A program made the translations under genes and the position numbers. This document shows positions 32,880 to 41,747 of a DNA stretch of 64,000 nucleotides, in pieces. Positions within the stretch are counted from its first letter, which is position 1. Each line of letters opens with the position of its first letter. Origin of the DNA: UBA1563 sp037440065 (lineage in GTDB: Bacteria > Bacteroidota > Ignavibacteria > Ignavibacteriales > Ignavibacteriaceae); NCBI GenBank assembly GCA_037440065.1, contig JBBIUV010000015.1, positions 124,001 to 188,000 on the forward strand, read 5' to 3'. The notes beneath the pieces were generated by a model. The model was not told the origin of the DNA, did not search any database, and saw only the letters and a program-made list of their open reading frames with translations.

Positions 32880-33596
32880 TCACATCCAGTCATAAATTTG
32901 TCTGGGTATTCGTTTCAAGATCGAAGCAATTATTCTCCAACGTTTAGTAACGTAAACAATTTTTTTTCTTTTCTTGATAGCATTAAAAATTTGACTTACC
33001 GTTTTTTCGACTGGCATCACCCAAAATAATCCATCTCCTTTTGCCATTTCAGTATCTACAAGTCCCGGTCTTATGTCGGTAATAAATATTTGTCCTTTAA
33101 GTTTAGTCGCTTTTTGTCGCAATCCTTCTAAGTAATTTATTTGGTAGGATTTTGTTGCATAGTAAGCAGGAGCCAGCTTACTTCCGCGTAATCCGGCAAT
33201 TGAACTGATAGCGACTAAATGTCCGTGCTTTTGTTTTTCAAAATATTTAAATGCCCAGTCAGCAATACAAGTAAATCCAACTATATTTGTGTTGATTGTG
33301 CATTTTTCTATTTCAAAATCCAAACTTTCGTTCAAGTCGCCTGTTCCGGCACTTAGAATAAGTAAGTCAAGTCCACCAAGTTCAGAAGTTAATTCTGCTA
33401 ATTTCTCCACAACTACATTAGTGTCCGTTATGTCAAAAGTTTTTACTACAAAAGAATTGGGATTTCCTTTTTTTAATTCGTCAAGTAACTCTGAACGTCT
33501 TCCGGTAATTCCAACTTTGTAGCCGTTGTCCACTAGCAATTTTGCAAGTCCTTTTCCTATTCCAGATGTCGCACCTATAATAATTGCTTTATTCAT
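32880..33596 (-). CDS. Short-chain dehydrogenase/reductase
   Basis: The 238-aa protein shows the SDR cofactor motif GATSGIGKG at the N-terminus, the LSAG strand motif (LDLLILSAGTGD) and the catalytic set: Asn in NTNIVGF, Ser in AISSIAG and Tyr-x3-Lys in YYATKSYQ. The cofactor-binding TGRRSEL segment favours NADP(H). The substrate is unknown. It ends 72 bp before the quinone-reductase-like gene. Confidence 0.92.
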   Translation of the reverse strand: MNKAIIIGATSGIGKGLAKLLVDNGYKVGITGRRSELLDELKKGNPNSFVVKTFDITDTNVVVEKLAELTSELGGLDLLILSAGTGDLNESLDFEIEKCTINTNIVGFTCIADWAFKYFEKQKHGHLVAISSIAGLRGSKLAPAYYATKSYQINYLEGLRQKATKLKGQIFITDIRPGLVDTEMAKGDGLFWVMPVEKTVSQIFNAIKKRKKIVYVTKRWRIIASILKRIPRQIYDWM

Positions 33597-33608
33597 ATTT
33601 GCATTATT

Positions 33609-34478
33609 TCATTTAGTTGAATTGCTTAAAAACTGCTTTCTTATTTTTTCTATAATACTTGAGCTTACCCAATAGATATCACTCTTTTCATTTAGATCAT
33701 TATATCTACTGAAGAAAATAAATTTTTGATCTGGGGATAAAGAAGGACATGTTTCCGCATATTCAGAAGTGTTAATTGATGTTCCAAGTTTTATCGGATT
33801 TGACCATTTCTCATCTTTATCTTTAAACGTTATGTAGATATCACCTTTTCCATTAAAAAGAATAAAGCCACCATCACTTGATACAAAAGGATGTACGCCG
33901 AAGGGCAACCCTAAATTTTCTGTTTTTAAATATTTATTTTCAATCAATTTTGATTTAAAAATTTTAAATACAGCAAGATTTGTATAATACATAGTATTAT
34001 CCTCTGAAACCGTAGCCCAAAATACCGGAGTGCCGTTTACGGGAGAATCCAGCAGTTTTGGAAGAACCCAATTACTATTTTCTTTTTCAGCATACCAAAT
34101 TCTTGATGTATCGTTTACATTGGAAGAGAAAAAAAGTTTTTGTCCATCTGGCGTATAAAATGCTTCGAACTCCCAACTTTTATTTTTTCTTAAATCAGCA
34201 ACTTCAGGCGATGTCCAATTTCCATCTGCAAGTTTTCTCATAACCATCAAACCGTTAGGTTCTTCTGCTGTAAAGAATATTTCATCATAAGCAGGTGATA
34301 TAGCTAATCCATATTCATATCTATCGGGAAGTGAAATTATTCCCTTTGCAAATAATTTTGGAATTGAATCCGGTGGATTTGCGAAAATATTATGGCTTAA
34401 ATGAGTTTCCTTATCCTGAGCAAAATTTACATTTAAAAATGTATTTATAAGAAGGAATACAATCATTTTTGTTTTCAT
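33609..34478 (-). CDS. Secreted PD40 (WD40-like) propeller protein without sorting domain
   Basis: The start is set at 34478 so that the protein begins MKTKMIVFLLINTFLNVNFA, a clear signal peptide. The upstream in-frame ATG at 34538 adds an unlikely 20-residue extension. The 289-aa mature part contains WD40-like propeller repeats such as YTPDGQKLFFSSN, VSSDGGFILFNGKG and LSPDQKFIFFSRYND. It lacks the NYPNPFNP tail present in its paralogs at 38920, 40212 and 41748, so it probably stays periplasmic. It is encoded 12 bp before the SDR gene. Confidence 0.82.
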   Translation of the reverse strand: MKTKMIVFLLINTFLNVNFAQDKETHLSHNIFANPPDSIPKLFAKGIISLPDRYEYGLAISPAYDEIFFTAEEPNGLMVMRKLADGNWTSPEVADLRKNKSWEFEAFYTPDGQKLFFSSNVNDTSRIWYAEKENSNWVLPKLLDSPVNGTPVFWATVSEDNTMYYTNLAVFKIFKSKLIENKYLKTENLGLPFGVHPFVSSDGGFILFNGKGDIYITFKDKDEKWSNPIKLGTSINTSEYAETCPSLSPDQKFIFFSRYNDLNEKSDIYWVSSSIIEKIRKQFLSNSTK

Positions 34479-34586
34479 ATATTTTTCAATTCTGTTCAAC
34501 ATATTTAATATAAGATCGTGCATTCTACTTAAGAACAATTATTTATTTGATGGCAAAATGCACTTGTCTTTTAATCATAATATCAA

Positions 34587-36995
34587 TTAAAAATATACCC
34601 GGTACATTAAGTTTGGAAGAAAGGGCATTTGCTTAACATATCCGATCTTATTAGGTTTATTTACATCGTAATATTCGTACAACCTACCTTGTCGATTAGT
34701 AATATTTGGTAAATCAAGAAATATTTCGTGAGTAACATTATGTGAGTTAAATTTATAACTTACAGATAGGTTGAGCTGGAAAATATTATCAAGCTTATGC
34801 TCATACGCTTTACTATAATCCCAAAACTGGCTGTTTGCCGGATCAACAGCTAAATTACCGGCTGCATCGCGTAACAACGGAATGTACCTTTGACCGCCAC
34901 CGAATAATACTTTTGCATTTAAAGTAAGCGTTTGGTTTCGTTTTTCTCCAAGCACAAATTCTTTTCCGCACAATACATTTAACAAGAAATTACTATTGAA
35001 CTTTGTATTCCGTTCAACGCCTTCCAACGATTTATACTTTGAATCAAACAACGAACCGTTGATCAGGAAATAATAATGATTACTGAAAAAACGTTCTACG
35101 GTAGCTTCAATACCATAATTTTTCCCGGTTCCTTTGTTTACCAAAGGAACATATTGGTAATCAGCGCCTTCATTAATGGTTGCGTAATAACTTGCATTGT
35201 TGTTTTCCACAGGTAGATCATAAAGAAGCTGATAATAAATTTCTACTTTTGCCTTCAAATTCTCAGAGAAACTTTTATCGTAACCAAACACATAATGATC
35301 TGCTTTTAGTAAATCAAGATTTTTGTTTGGTTCGATTATACTCCCGTCTTGTTGCTGAATCCTTGAAAAATAATTGTGGATATTTTCCATTGTACTGTGT
35401 TTGCCATATCCGGCGTGCACTGAACTTGTGTTATCAAGCTTCCAGTTTAATGCTATTCTTGGTTCGAACGTACTTTTATGATTTAATAAAACGTTAGTGT
35501 TGTGAAATCCGGTAACCAGGGTGAGATTATCATTGAAACTATGTTTCCAAGTAATATGATTTTGCAGAGTAGTAATGTTTCCTTTGTAATCTACAAACGT
35601 AAACCTGGCAGCAGATGAATCATTCTCTAGCTGACTTTGATTATTGTTCTCATTGATAAGGGAATATTCTGTGCCAGCATGAATTATGTTTTCAGCATTA
35701 ATTTTGTTGCTATACGAGATTGAAGCTTTATAGGTTGAAGATTTTATAGTGCTGTTATAATTTAATCTTCTGTTAACGGTATCCATCCCCATTATGGTTG
35801 ACTCATAAATATCATCATTCAAACCAACGCCTGAATAAGTAAGGGAAGTTTTAGCATAGCTATTGTTGTTGATGGTGAAGGTATGGTTCATTCCCAAATT
35901 TATTTTATAATTTCTTTTATCGAAATCTTGTGTAATATCGGGCATCATTCCGCTGTTGCCGGGAGTTATCCAGATATTAGGTTTTACTTTTTTGACTAAT
36001 AAATTATCAATACCTCCAACTCCGAAGAATGAAAATGTCCCCGTTTTTTCAGTGGGCAGTACAACCTTAAAATTCGCATCTTGAAACGTAGTAGAAACTC
36101 CATCTATATCGCCAACCAATCCAAGTTTTTGGATCAAACCGATATTAGAAAATCTATAATTTACCAGATAAGAACCTGCGTAATCTTTTTTAACCGGACC
36201 TTCCACGGTAAAATCTGTTCCCAGCAAACCAACACCAGCCATCATTTCAAATTTTTCATTATTCCCTGAGCGAAGTGTGAGATTGTAAACTCCGGACAAC
36301 ACACCACCATACTCCGGTGAAAACGCACCGGTATAAAAATCGGAAGCAGCCAATAATTTATTATTTAAAAAACTAAACCCTCCAATTGTAGCATTTTGGT
36401 CAGCCTGATGGTTTGGAGCTGTTATTTCAACTCCTTCTAAACGCCACTGAATGTACTTGGGCGAGTTTCCTCTAACAATGATATCGTTGGAAAGTCCTGA
36501 AGTTGCGACACCTGCAAAATTATTGAGAATCATAGAAGGATCGTCCCATGTACCGGCGTAACGTTTTGTTTCTTCAGCAGAAATTGAACGAGCGCTAAGT
36601 AACGCCATATCATTGAGAGCTTCTCCCTTATTTATGTTGGGTTTAACAACTACTTCTTCCATCTTAACGATAGATTCTTGCATAAAGAGATCTAAAACTA
36701 CTTCTTTTCCGGAGTTCACAACAATGTTTGGAATTGTTTTAGTTTCATAACCCATATATGATATTCGTAAAGTAATTCGACCTATTGAGATATTTTCAAA
36801 TCTAAACGTGCCGTTTATATCAGTTGTGGTGCCGATTACCGGATTACTATCGACTATGAAAACATTGGTTCCGATAAGAGGTAATTTGCTGTCGGTATCG
36901 GTTACGGTACCTCGTACCGTTTGGGTTAGTTTTTGACTAAATGCGAGTGTTGTGAACATCGCGATTAATAACATACCTTTTATGAACTTTTTCAT
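34587..36995 (-). CDS. TonB-dependent outer-membrane receptor
   Basis: The 802-aa protein begins with a signal peptide (MKKFIKGMLLIAMFTTLAFS). A carboxypeptidase-regulatory-like beta domain covers about residues 25-110 (VRGTVTDTDSKLPLIGTNV, RISYMGYETKTI). The plug is at about 115-240 (IIVRGNSPKYIQWRLEGVEI) and a beta-barrel ends in the terminal phenylalanine of MYRVYF, the usual BAM recognition residue. It is 67 bp after the small secreted protein gene at 37063 and probably shares its sigma-54 promoter. No SusD-like partner gene follows. The ligand is unknown. Confidence 0.9.
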   Translation of the reverse strand: MKKFIKGMLLIAMFTTLAFSQKLTQTVRGTVTDTDSKLPLIGTNVFIVDSNPVIGTTTDINGTFRFENISIGRITLRISYMGYETKTIPNIVVNSGKEVVLDLFMQESIVKMEEVVVKPNINKGEALNDMALLSARSISAEETKRYAGTWDDPSMILNNFAGVATSGLSNDIIVRGNSPKYIQWRLEGVEITAPNHQADQNATIGGFSFLNNKLLAASDFYTGAFSPEYGGVLSGVYNLTLRSGNNEKFEMMAGVGLLGTDFTVEGPVKKDYAGSYLVNYRFSNIGLIQKLGLVGDIDGVSTTFQDANFKVVLPTEKTGTFSFFGVGGIDNLLVKKVKPNIWITPGNSGMMPDITQDFDKRNYKINLGMNHTFTINNNSYAKTSLTYSGVGLNDDIYESTIMGMDTVNRRLNYNSTIKSSTYKASISYSNKINAENIIHAGTEYSLINENNNQSQLENDSSAARFTFVDYKGNITTLQNHITWKHSFNDNLTLVTGFHNTNVLLNHKSTFEPRIALNWKLDNTSSVHAGYGKHSTMENIHNYFSRIQQQDGSIIEPNKNLDLLKADHYVFGYDKSFSENLKAKVEIYYQLLYDLPVENNNASYYATINEGADYQYVPLVNKGTGKNYGIEATVERFFSNHYYFLINGSLFDSKYKSLEGVERNTKFNSNFLLNVLCGKEFVLGEKRNQTLTLNAKVLFGGGQRYIPLLRDAAGNLAVDPANSQFWDYSKAYEHKLDNIFQLNLSVSYKFNSHNVTHEIFLDLPNITNRQGRLYEYYDVNKPNKIGYVKQMPFLPNLMYRVYF

Positions 36996-37062
36996 ATTGT
37001 TTGATTTCCCTAATTATTAAATCTTTTTATTCTGCTCTTTTTCTATTGATCGTACTTTTTTA

Positions 37063-37551
37063 CTACTTAACTCGTTTAAATTCCATTTCTACAACATGAT
37101 TATTTTCTAAAGTTGCAGTTTCTTTTATTAAATCAGGTGTTATGAATTCAAAATTAAATTTTAGTTCATCGCCATTGGAATCAGTAATAAATATTTTTCC
37201 CGTTTGTTCTGTTACAAACCAGGCAGTACCGATTTCGATAACAGAAGTGAATTTTGTAAGTTCTGCTACAACATACTTGTCCGTTTTATTATCATACCCA
37301 AAGAGTTGTTTCACAGAATCAACAATTTCTTGATTTGTAAAAATTTGGATAGTAGTTACCAGCCCGTTTCCAAAAGCTTTACTCTTATTTCTGTAAATGG
37401 TTCTATTTCCCAATTCACATTCCCAGGTTCCGATGAATTGTTTCATCAACTCTACTTGATTGAGTTTCGTTTCAGTTGTTTGAGCAGATGTTTCTTTTAT
37501 ACTGATTGAAATGAACATCGCAATGAATATTGTTATAAAAAATGCTTTCAT
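37063..37551 (-). CDS. Small secreted beta-barrel-like protein under sigma-54 control
   Basis: The 162-aa protein has a signal peptide (FFITIFIAMFISISIKETSA). The beta-rich mature part contains FIGTWECELGNRTIY at the start, a pattern seen in lipocalin-like and DUF1579-like proteins, and ends ENNHVVEMEFKRVK. The family assignment is tentative. Its gene is preceded by a -24/-12 promoter and paired activator sites that match those of the efflux operon at 18.5 kb. It is probably co-transcribed with the TonB receptor gene. Confidence 0.75.
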   Translation of the reverse strand: MKAFFITIFIAMFISISIKETSAQTTETKLNQVELMKQFIGTWECELGNRTIYRNKSKAFGNGLVTTIQIFTNQEIVDSVKQLFGYDNKTDKYVVAELTKFTSVIEIGTAWFVTEQTGKIFITDSNGDELKFNFEFITPDLIKETATLENNHVVEMEFKRVK

Positions 37552-37608
37552 CTTATGTACTTCCTTTAACAGTTGCTAAAATTTTTATTTTTACTTTCTC
37601 AGTGTTGT

Positions 37609-37625
37609 TACAACTGGTGTGCCGG
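37609..37625 (-). promoter_or_regulatory. Sigma-54 (-24/-12) promoter of the 37.5 kb operon
   Basis: On the minus strand the sequence CCGGCACACCAGTTGTA has the -24 GG at 37623-37622 and GT in place of GC at 37611-37610, with 10 nt between. The core CCGGCACACCA is identical to the promoter at 18604. The predicted transcription start is near 37598, about 47 nt before the start codon. Confidence 0.75.
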
Positions 37626-37698
37626 AAGAATAATTTCTTGAAACAGAATGAATTCAATCCATTTGCGTTTCTTACAGAAAGAGAGACGTTACTTAATT

Positions 37699-37732
37699 GC
37701 CCGTATCCGTATATCCATGTTCGTATTCGTAC
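37699..37732 (-). promoter_or_regulatory. Paired activator-binding palindromes upstream of the 37.5 kb operon
   Basis: On the minus strand GTACGAATACGAAC (37732-37719) differs by one base from the site at 18517-18530. ATACGGATACGGGC (37712-37699) is a weaker copy exactly 20 bp on. The pair ends 75 nt before the -24 GG, as at 18.5 kb. Confidence 0.75.
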
Positions 37733-37767
37733 AATCTCATATCAATATCAAAATATCTGTCATTGTG

Positions 37768-38889
37768 CTATTCTTTAATTTCAAACATTAACTTGCTTTC
37801 GATCGCCACCTTGTAATATAAGGCAACTAAAACCGGCATATAGCTTTGAAGTGTAGGATACTTATTCCTGTTTTTTTCGTAAACGCCTAAGGATTCTACA
37901 AGTTCTTTTATCCAGAAAAAACCTTTACCAAATTCAGAGATCAATTGGGATTTTGCCGCGTTTCCATCAGGATTGTGTTTTAATATATACCGTATTACCG
38001 AAGCTCTCACCAATGCTTCATTCATCATTGTCTGCCAAGCAGTATAACGTTGGCTTCCCATGCCCGCTTTTACCAGTTTAAAAAGTTTAACTCCGGAATC
38101 CTCGAAATCTTTTTCATATTCTTTTGTCAAATGGTTTACATAGGAATGATTAAATTCATGAATCAAAGTCGGAAGGTAATTATCAACCAGATAAAAAGGA
38201 TTATTAATACTATCTATAGACGAAGTTCCCATGATAGCGTAAATTTTTTCCTTGCCATCGGGAGAAATTAATTTTGGTCCGTAGTTTCCACCACCGAGAC
38301 CTAATCCTATAATGATATTCAAGCTGCTTTCAGGTTGAACACCATAATACAGTTCGAACCATTTTGTGTCTAATGCTTTGTAAACCGGTACAAATTTTTG
38401 TTCAGCGATTCGATATAATTCTTCATGATTTTTGAAAAAATCTTCGCATTTAGCATCAACATAAAATTGTTTCAGCAACTCCACGAATTTGTTTGCATTG
38501 TCCATCCCCCATCTTCGTTCCGGAATCTTTGACGAAAAGGGAACAATCGGATTTAATGATGGGGGCTGTTCCAACTGAATTGCCATGAACATAACAGCAT
38601 CAAAAGCTACACCGTTTTTGTTACTCAGTTCTGTTGCAAAAACAATAAGTGGATGATCTTTATATTTATCGAAGTGGGTATGAATAGCCGTAACATAGCT
38701 TCGATAAATATCATCATTGTACTCAAAATTACCGGCCAGACGAAAAACGATGCTGAGAAGTTCTGTTCGCTTATCCACCTTTGGTAACGGATAATGATTT
38801 GTTAATTCATGAGGTACAGTTTTAGTCTCTTGACTAAAGATTCCAATTGAGAATAAGAGACTAAAAACAAACAAAATATATTTTTTCAT
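37768..38889 (-). CDS. Secreted DUF4932-like protein with HExxH motif
   Basis: The 373-aa protein has a signal peptide (MKKYILFVFSLLFSIGIFS). The central segment TLIHEFNHSYVNH contains a perfect HExxH zinc-protease signature. The rest matches the DUF4932 pattern, with a WFELYYG segment and a GLGGGNYGPK segment. A metallopeptidase function is plausible but unproven, since the third ligand is not certain. It is followed on the minus strand by the sigma-54 control region of the next operon, so it belongs to a separate unit. Confidence 0.75.
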   Translation of the reverse strand: MKKYILFVFSLLFSIGIFSQETKTVPHELTNHYPLPKVDKRTELLSIVFRLAGNFEYNDDIYRSYVTAIHTHFDKYKDHPLIVFATELSNKNGVAFDAVMFMAIQLEQPPSLNPIVPFSSKIPERRWGMDNANKFVELLKQFYVDAKCEDFFKNHEELYRIAEQKFVPVYKALDTKWFELYYGVQPESSLNIIIGLGLGGGNYGPKLISPDGKEKIYAIMGTSSIDSINNPFYLVDNYLPTLIHEFNHSYVNHLTKEYEKDFEDSGVKLFKLVKAGMGSQRYTAWQTMMNEALVRASVIRYILKHNPDGNAAKSQLISEFGKGFFWIKELVESLGVYEKNRNKYPTLQSYMPVLVALYYKVAIESKLMFEIKE

Positions 38890-38919
38890 TTCTTTAAGTA
38901 ATCAGTTATAAAATTAACT

Positions 38920-40086
38920 TTACCGGAGAAGTACCATCTTACGTGTAATGCTCACATTGCTGCCCGTCAGCCGGTATATGTACATTCCACTCGATAAACT
39001 GGTTGCGTTGAATGTTTCTTTATACTTCCCTGCGTCGTATTCCTTATCTGTAATTTCTTTTACAAGTTCTCCAAGTGTGTTAAATAAATCCAGTTTATAT
39101 CTTCCGGCTTTCGAAATTGAGAACTCGATTGTTGTACTTGGATTGAAAGGATTGGGATAATTTTGATATAAATTAATTGTAGACGGCGGAATTGCGCTCT
39201 CATCAACACTGGTCGGTTTAAGATTTATGATTGCATTAATGCTAACCCAATAAAAATTTCCATCATCACCGCAAAACAATAAATATTTTCCATCGGGAGT
39301 AACAGCCGGAAATCTTGCATTACCTGTAAAGCCTATTGCGTCATTTATTTTTTGTGGAATTGTCCATTTCCCATCGTTTGTTCTGAAACTTATGTAAAGA
39401 TACATATCCTCTTTAAGCGAGGGTCTGCTGGACGAAAAAAGCAAATACTCTTCATTTGGAGAAATGAATGGAGTATAATCTATAAATTGCGAATTGATAA
39501 CCGGATCTACTATTTGCTTGTTTGAATATCCAAGATCAGAAAACTGTGCAAAGTAAATTCCCGTCTCCCATGGTTTTCCTCTTTTGTAATCAGAAAAATA
39601 AACTTTACCATTTTGAGTAAATGATGAAGAAGTATTCATTAGAAATCCGTCGCTTTTAGGATTACTCCAAATTGAATCATCTATTTTTTCAACATATTTA
39701 ATTGACCAATCAGCATTCAGATCATTTCTGTAATTGAAAAACAATTTTTTCCCATCAGGAGAAAAAAGAGGGTTTGCGGTTAATCCTGTTTTTGCGAATG
39801 CGGGAGTTATTGTCTGTGACCAGAATCCGTTTTGATACCTTACCTGCTGGATCTGTGTGGAAAATGTGGTCATATCAACGGTATTCCAGAATAATTCTTT
39901 TCCATCCGGTGAAACAACAAGACGGCTGTGTATATTCGCTTTTGATACAATATCTTTGGCAAAGATGATTGATTTTTCCGATGGGGGAGTTTGACCCAGA
40001 TACTCCCAAGGCTCTGTTTGAGAAAACAGATTTTGGGGACATAAAACGAAATAAAAAATAGCGATAAATAATAATTTCTTTTTCAT
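38920..40086 (-). CDS. Secreted PD40 propeller protein with type IX sorting domain
   Basis: The 388-aa protein starts with a signal peptide and the family opening LGQTPPSEKSIIFAKDIVS. It contains several propeller blades with motifs such as VSPDGKELFWN, FSPDGKKLFFNYRN and VTPDGKYLLFCGDD. The tail is a T9SS type A sorting domain starting YQNYPNPFNPSTTIEFSIS and ending ITRKMVLLR. It is the shortest of three adjacent paralogs (with 40212 and 41748) and lacks the cadherin-like insert. The 30-bp gap to the DUF4932 gene suggests co-transcription. The role is unknown; surface binding or scaffolding is likely. Confidence 0.88.
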   Translation of the reverse strand: MKKKLLFIAIFYFVLCPQNLFSQTEPWEYLGQTPPSEKSIIFAKDIVSKANIHSRLVVSPDGKELFWNTVDMTTFSTQIQQVRYQNGFWSQTITPAFAKTGLTANPLFSPDGKKLFFNYRNDLNADWSIKYVEKIDDSIWSNPKSDGFLMNTSSSFTQNGKVYFSDYKRGKPWETGIYFAQFSDLGYSNKQIVDPVINSQFIDYTPFISPNEEYLLFSSSRPSLKEDMYLYISFRTNDGKWTIPQKINDAIGFTGNARFPAVTPDGKYLLFCGDDGNFYWVSINAIINLKPTSVDESAIPPSTINLYQNYPNPFNPSTTIEFSISKAGRYKLDLFNTLGELVKEITDKEYDAGKYKETFNATSLSSGMYIYRLTGSNVSITRKMVLLR

Positions 40087-40211
40087 ACTACTCCTTTATT
40101 GTATTTACGAATCAATTTTCAATTCCGCTGAAAACTTATGCAGTACTAAAATTTTATTACCTCAGAAGAACCATTTATAAAATTTTCTGTCATTTTAGTG
40201 CTATTGATGCT

Positions 40212-41681
40212 TTATCTAAGCAGTACCATTTTACGGATAAGATTTACATTATCCCCTGTCAACCGATAGATATACATCCCACTTGTTAGCCCGGTTGCAT
40301 TGACCGTCTCTTTATAGTATCCCGCTTGATATTCCTTATCTGAAACATTCTGTACGAGTTCACCAAGCATATTGAATAGACTTAAAGTATATCTGCCCGT
40401 TTTGGAAATAGCAAATTCGATTGTTGTTGTTGGATTGAATGGGTTGGGATAATTTTGCATCAACCTCCAATCTTTTGGAACTTGAGCCACAGATTCATCA
40501 GTATCAACCGGTTTGGAATTGGCGATCAAAAATGTGCAAGAAGCACTAGCTTTAGAAGGGTCAGTGGCGGTTACTGAAATATTAACCCAACCACTTGTAG
40601 GAGGAATCCCTGAAAATATTCGTTTTGTGGAATCAAACGAAAGCCAACTAGGCAAAGGATTGCCATTGCTCAATTTCGCAGAATAGGTTAACAAATCATT
40701 ATCATCATCATAAAATATGCTGTCTGACATTTGAAAACTAAACAAAGAGTCAACGGTACCTTTCTGGTTTTGTATTTGCGATTTTAAATAAGGTGAAAAA
40801 TTTGTGTGCCTCAGACTGTCAATGAAACTTGTTGATACCCAGTAAATATCATTGTTTGATACATAAGTCATGTATAAACCATCTCGGGTAATTTCATTTC
40901 CATTTTCATCCGAAGAGGTATTTATTTTACTTCCAAGATTTTTTGGATTGGTCCATGTCCCATCATTTTTTTTATAAGAAATATATAGATCGTTATTCCC
41001 AAAACCACCTTTGCGTGTAGAATTGAAAATAAAATAACTTTCGTCAGGTGACACAAAGGGGTTTCCATAAGCTACGGATTCATTGAACATTGAATGCAAT
41101 TTAACTCTTGGAAGGAAAGCGCCGTTTTCATACTTCGCATAAAATATTTGCCCTACCGTGTTCTCAAAATAAATCGATCCGTCGGCAACTACGCATGGAT
41201 GATATTCATCTTCTCGGGTGTTCAATGAACTGCCAAGATTAATTGGTTCGCTCCAAACTGAATCAACTTTTTCACTATAACATAAATCTGCTGCACCAAA
41301 AGAATTTGGGGCATTATACGCATAGTAGTAAACTCGTTTACCATCGGGTGAAAAAATAGCTTCTTCCGCTGATCTGGTTTTTGAAAAAGAAATAGTATCG
41401 GGACCATTCCATTTGTTGTTTTTATATTCCATTAGTAAAGTTCGTTTATCCGGCCACTCTCCGGTTGCAAATAGCATTTCTTTTCCATCGGAGGAGATGG
41501 AAATTCCATATTCAACTCTGCCTGCCCGGGATATTATGCCAGGAGCAAAAATTTGAGGAATCTTACCAGGAGGTGTTTGACCCAAATATAAACTATCGGT
41601 TGGGATGGCCTGTGCATTTAACGTTATAGATGAAATAACTAATGTTGAGGCAATAAGTAGAAAGAGTATTATTTTTTTCAT
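40212..41681 (-). CDS. Secreted PD40 propeller / Ig-like protein with type IX sorting domain
   Basis: The 489-aa protein has a signal peptide and the family opening LGQTPPGKIPQIFAPGIIS. A six-bladed PD40 region is followed by a putative Ig/cadherin-like domain (DLLTYSAKLSNGNPLPSWLS, about residues 315-395). The sorting domain starts QNYPNPFNPTTTIEFAIS and ends LIRKMVLLR. The Ig-like segment resembles the putative-Ig domains that follow propellers in surface proteins. It is a close relative of the next gene (41748), which indicates local duplication. Confidence 0.88.
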   Translation of the reverse strand: MKKIILFLLIASTLVISSITLNAQAIPTDSLYLGQTPPGKIPQIFAPGIISRAGRVEYGISISSDGKEMLFATGEWPDKRTLLMEYKNNKWNGPDTISFSKTRSAEEAIFSPDGKRVYYYAYNAPNSFGAADLCYSEKVDSVWSEPINLGSSLNTREDEYHPCVVADGSIYFENTVGQIFYAKYENGAFLPRVKLHSMFNESVAYGNPFVSPDESYFIFNSTRKGGFGNNDLYISYKKNDGTWTNPKNLGSKINTSSDENGNEITRDGLYMTYVSNNDIYWVSTSFIDSLRHTNFSPYLKSQIQNQKGTVDSLFSFQMSDSIFYDDDNDLLTYSAKLSNGNPLPSWLSFDSTKRIFSGIPPTSGWVNISVTATDPSKASASCTFLIANSKPVDTDESVAQVPKDWRLMQNYPNPFNPTTTIEFAISKTGRYTLSLFNMLGELVQNVSDKEYQAGYYKETVNATGLTSGMYIYRLTGDNVNLIRKMVLLR

Positions 41682-41747
41682 ATAGGTCGCAGTTAAATTA
41701 TTTTCTTGGATATTTAGTAAATTAAAATTTTTTATTTTGTGAAGACT

